Of a DNA stretch of 8,257 bases, positions 6,846-8,257 are shown in pieces. The stretch is from NCBI GenBank assembly GCA_949739095.1, contig CATIYX010000149.1, positions 1 through 8,257 on the forward strand, written 5' to 3'. Below the pieces are notes generated by a model. It was not told the DNA's origin and made no database searches. It worked only from the letters and a program-made list of their open reading frames with translations. Origin of the DNA: an uncultured Clostridia bacterium. Its GTDB lineage: Bacteria > Bacillota > Clostridia > RUG12999. The stretch's first letter is position 1; every line of letters begins with the position of its first letter. Position numbers and translations under genes: made by a program.

Positions 6846-6865
6846 CAAATCGATCGTTTGACAAA
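6846..6865. promoter_or_regulatory. Imperfect palindromes between divergent promoters, possible operator
   Basis: CAAAT-CGATCG-TTTG (6846-6860) is a palindromic core flanked by complementary arms with one extra T. It overlaps a second small palindrome, TTTG-A-CAAA (6857-6865). Both lie between the -35 boxes of the divergent phosphofructokinase and propeller genes, a usual place for a regulator site. No regulator gene is present in the window, so this is suggestive only. Confidence 0.25.
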
Positions 6866-6871
6866 TTTTCC

Positions 6872-6900
6872 TTGATTTTTCAGATTCATTCCTTTATAAT
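6872..6900 (+). promoter_or_regulatory. Promoter of the BNR_4 propeller operon
   Basis: -35 TTGATT (6872-6877), 17-nt spacer, -10 TATAAT (6895-6900, perfect). The start point would fall near 6907, only a few bases before the AGGAGG ribosome site, so the leader would be very short. A perfect TTGACA at 6858-6863 lies 31 nt from this -10 box, too far to serve it. Confidence 0.7.
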
Positions 6901-6909
6901 TAGACGAAA

Positions 6910-6925
6910 AGGAGGGGATGATATG
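6910..6925 (+). promoter_or_regulatory. Ribosome binding site that fixes the BNR_4 protein start
   Basis: AGGAGG (6910-6915) stands 7 nt before ATG (6923-6925). The same frame is open back to an ATG at 6815, but that start has no ribosome site and lies upstream of the promoter -10 box, so it is not used. Confidence 0.88.
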
Positions 6926-8203
6926 ATTAACGAACCAGTGATATATGATAAAGCTCCAGCAGAACTTCATATCAATTCCAATTTTCGGAAAGTAGCGCAA
7001 AATGCGTCCTATGGCTGTCGCCGCACTAAAAGCGCCGGATATTATGATGAAACGGCAGATAAAACCTTTTACTGCTGGAACGGCGAAGGCATGGACGTTT
7101 GGGTTGGAGAGTTCGACCATAAAACAGGACAGTTTGGCGAAAATCATTTAGTTGTTGTTAATAATATGAAAACAACGTGGGATTACCATAACTACCCTGT
7201 CATGGTACAGGCACCGGATGGTAGTCCACTAATTTTTTACTGTCGCCATGGAAAAGAACTATATCAATTAACAGGCAAACCACATTCTGTCTCAGATGGC
7301 TTTGAACTAAAAACTATCAGTACAGATTTGACCTGCTATCCCTATGCAGTTACCACGCAGGAGGATATTTATGTGTTCTATTCCCGTAACGATGATTTAT
7401 CTCATCCCTACCGTTCGCTAAAATATATGAAATCCGGCGATGGTGGAAAAACGTGGGAAGAGGCTGTAGCAGTGGTGGACAGTCAAAAAGCGGACCCGCA
7501 ATGTTTTGATGAAGTTTATATGTGTGATGCCTGCTATTTGGAAAACAGCGGCACCTATCCCCGCCGCATTCAATTCACCTGGTCCATGTGGGGTGGTCCG
7601 AACGGTCATGCACGACAGGGGCAGGGTGCATATCTTGCGTATCTGTCTTTGGAAGACCTCAAAGTCTACTCACCAGCAGGAAAATGCATGACAGAACTGC
7701 TCTGCTACCATGACATGGTAGAGCATTGCCAGGTGTCATTCGTTCCGGCAACAGAGGAAGTCCGCCACAGCGTACAGCTTATCGCATCAGGCGCACTGCC
7801 GGAAACAGGCGCCCCCATTGCATTAATTGGCGGGCATGATGAAACCGGTGCAGCACAAATCACCTGCCACAGATTCAATGGTGTGACATGGGATGTGACC
7901 ATAATCGAAAAAGGCGTTTCATCTTTGCATGATTTTACTTGCAACAGAGAGTCGCAAGACTTTACCATCGCCTATTTTGTCGGTCCCTACGCGGTAACGC
8001 GCCGCTATGACGGCGGAAAATGGACGGTAGATGCTATGGCGGAAATCCCATTTGAAGAAAAAACAGATGCTGTTACCTATATTAATTTTATACAAAGACA
8101 CGGAAAAGGTGTTATTGGGTTTCTTGCCACCGTAGAACTGGCACAGCGTAATACGAATTACGAAGGCATTTGGCCTGTATACCTCTGGATTCAGGAGCCA
8201 TAA
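6923..8203 (+). CDS. BNR_4-type beta-propeller protein, probable carbohydrate-active enzyme of unknown specificity
   Basis: 426 residues, no signal peptide, so cytoplasmic. The sequence is made of repeated beta-strand blocks of the BNR/sialidase-like propeller kind. The WDYHNYPVMVQAPDGSPLIFY block with His89, then CRHG with His109 (about 86-110), is typical of the BNR_4 family, as is the RIQFTWSMWGGPNGH block (215-229) followed by AYLAYL. One clear Asp-box (SGDGGKTW, 171-178) is seen. BNR_4-like propellers include ulvan lyases and some rhamnosidase-type hydrolases in glycan-use loci, where histidines and tyrosines near the propeller centre act in catalysis. Whether this one is a lyase, a hydrolase or only binds sugar cannot be read from sequence. 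It is not a classical sialidase, since the Arg triad and repeated Asp-boxes are not evident. A gene with a good ribosome site begins 41 bases after its stop with no terminator between, so an operon continues beyond the window. Confidence 0.75.
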   Translation: MINEPVIYDKAPAELHINSNFRKVAQNASYGCRRTKSAGYYDETADKTFYCWNGEGMDVWVGEFDHKTGQFGENHLVVVNNMKTTWDYHNYPVMVQAPDGSPLIFYCRHGKELYQLTGKPHSVSDGFELKTISTDLTCYPYAVTTQEDIYVFYSRNDDLSHPYRSLKYMKSGDGGKTWEEAVAVVDSQKADPQCFDEVYMCDACYLENSGTYPRRIQFTWSMWGGPNGHARQGQGAYLAYLSLEDLKVYSPAGKCMTELLCYHDMVEHCQVSFVPATEEVRHSVQLIASGALPETGAPIALIGGHDETGAAQITCHRFNGVTWDVTIIEKGVSSLHDFTCNRESQDFTIAYFVGPYAVTRRYDGGKWTVDAMAEIPFEEKTDAVTYINFIQRHGKGVIGFLATVELAQRNTNYEGIWPVYLWIQEP

Positions 8204-8244
8204 TATAAAATAGCGGAGTTTGATTCTGAAAACGAGGTGATACT

Positions 8245-8257
8245 ATGCAGGAAATCA
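8245..8257 (+). CDS. Start of a following gene, cut by the window end
   Basis: ATG at 8245 begins MQEI and runs off the window. A good ribosome site, GAGGTG (8234-8239), stands five bases before it. It is probably co-transcribed with the propeller gene. Only four codons are visible, so no product can be named. Confidence 0.6.

Noticed and set aside
6858..6863. Perfect TTGACA as -35 box of the propeller promoter
   Set aside because: It is 31 nt from the TATAAT, and no -10 box stands at 16-18 nt. TTGATT at 6872 has the correct 17-nt spacing.
6815..6922. ATG start adding 36 residues to the propeller protein
   Set aside because: It lies upstream of the predicted -10 box and has no ribosome site. 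The ATG at 6923 has AGGAGG.

Overview
This window looks like chromosomal DNA of a carbohydrate-using Gram-positive-type bacterium, most likely a member of the Clostridia. This is an inference from purine-rich Shine-Dalgarno sites 5-10 nt before the starts, TTGnnn/TAnnnT promoters with 17-nt spacers, an S-layer-homology (SLH) exported protein, and a group-III-like 6-phosphofructokinase. A Negativicute, which also carries SLH proteins, is not excluded. I see no transposase, integrase, CRISPR array, tRNA or rRNA.

Layout. At 93-446 (+) is a small TM2-domain membrane protein. At 447-793 is a non-coding stretch with a 10-bp inverted repeat, a possible eroded minus-strand reading frame, and a strong bidirectional terminator at 744-778. 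At 794-2608 (-) is a secreted multidomain protein: signal peptide, beta domain, cohesin-like domain, Gly13 linker, Ig/DUF5018-like domain and three SLH modules. It has its own near-consensus promoter and a leader of about 114 nt. At 2794-3075 (-) is the C-terminal fragment of a Gfo/Idh/MocA oxidoreductase, overlapping the end of the next gene by 13 bp. At 3063-5315 (-) is a complete cytoplasmic GH95 alpha-L-fucosidase-family enzyme. At 5503-6696 (-) is a 6-phosphofructokinase with a hairpin-U terminator. A divergent promoter region separates it from 6923-8203 (+), a BNR_4-type beta-propeller protein probably acting on carbohydrate. The first codons of a following gene, probably in the same operon, start at 8245.

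How the genes may work together. The GH95 enzyme lacks a signal peptide, so it should act on imported fucosylated or related oligosaccharides. The adjacent oxidoreductase remnant suggests a sugar-catabolic cluster that has been trimmed by deletion. Phosphofructokinase feeds the products of central sugar metabolism. The propeller protein and its downstream partner look like part of another glycan-use operon. The SLH protein would sit on the cell wall and display its cohesin-like domain outside.

The points most worth checking are: the phosphofructokinase, whose acidic metal-binding residue in the GG(D/E)G motif is read as Gly; the truncated oxidoreductase fused in overlap to the GH95 gene; the cohesin-like domain in an SLH protein; the unassigned propeller operon; and the decayed reading frame at 447-718. 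I did not find a clearly new defence or mobile system here.
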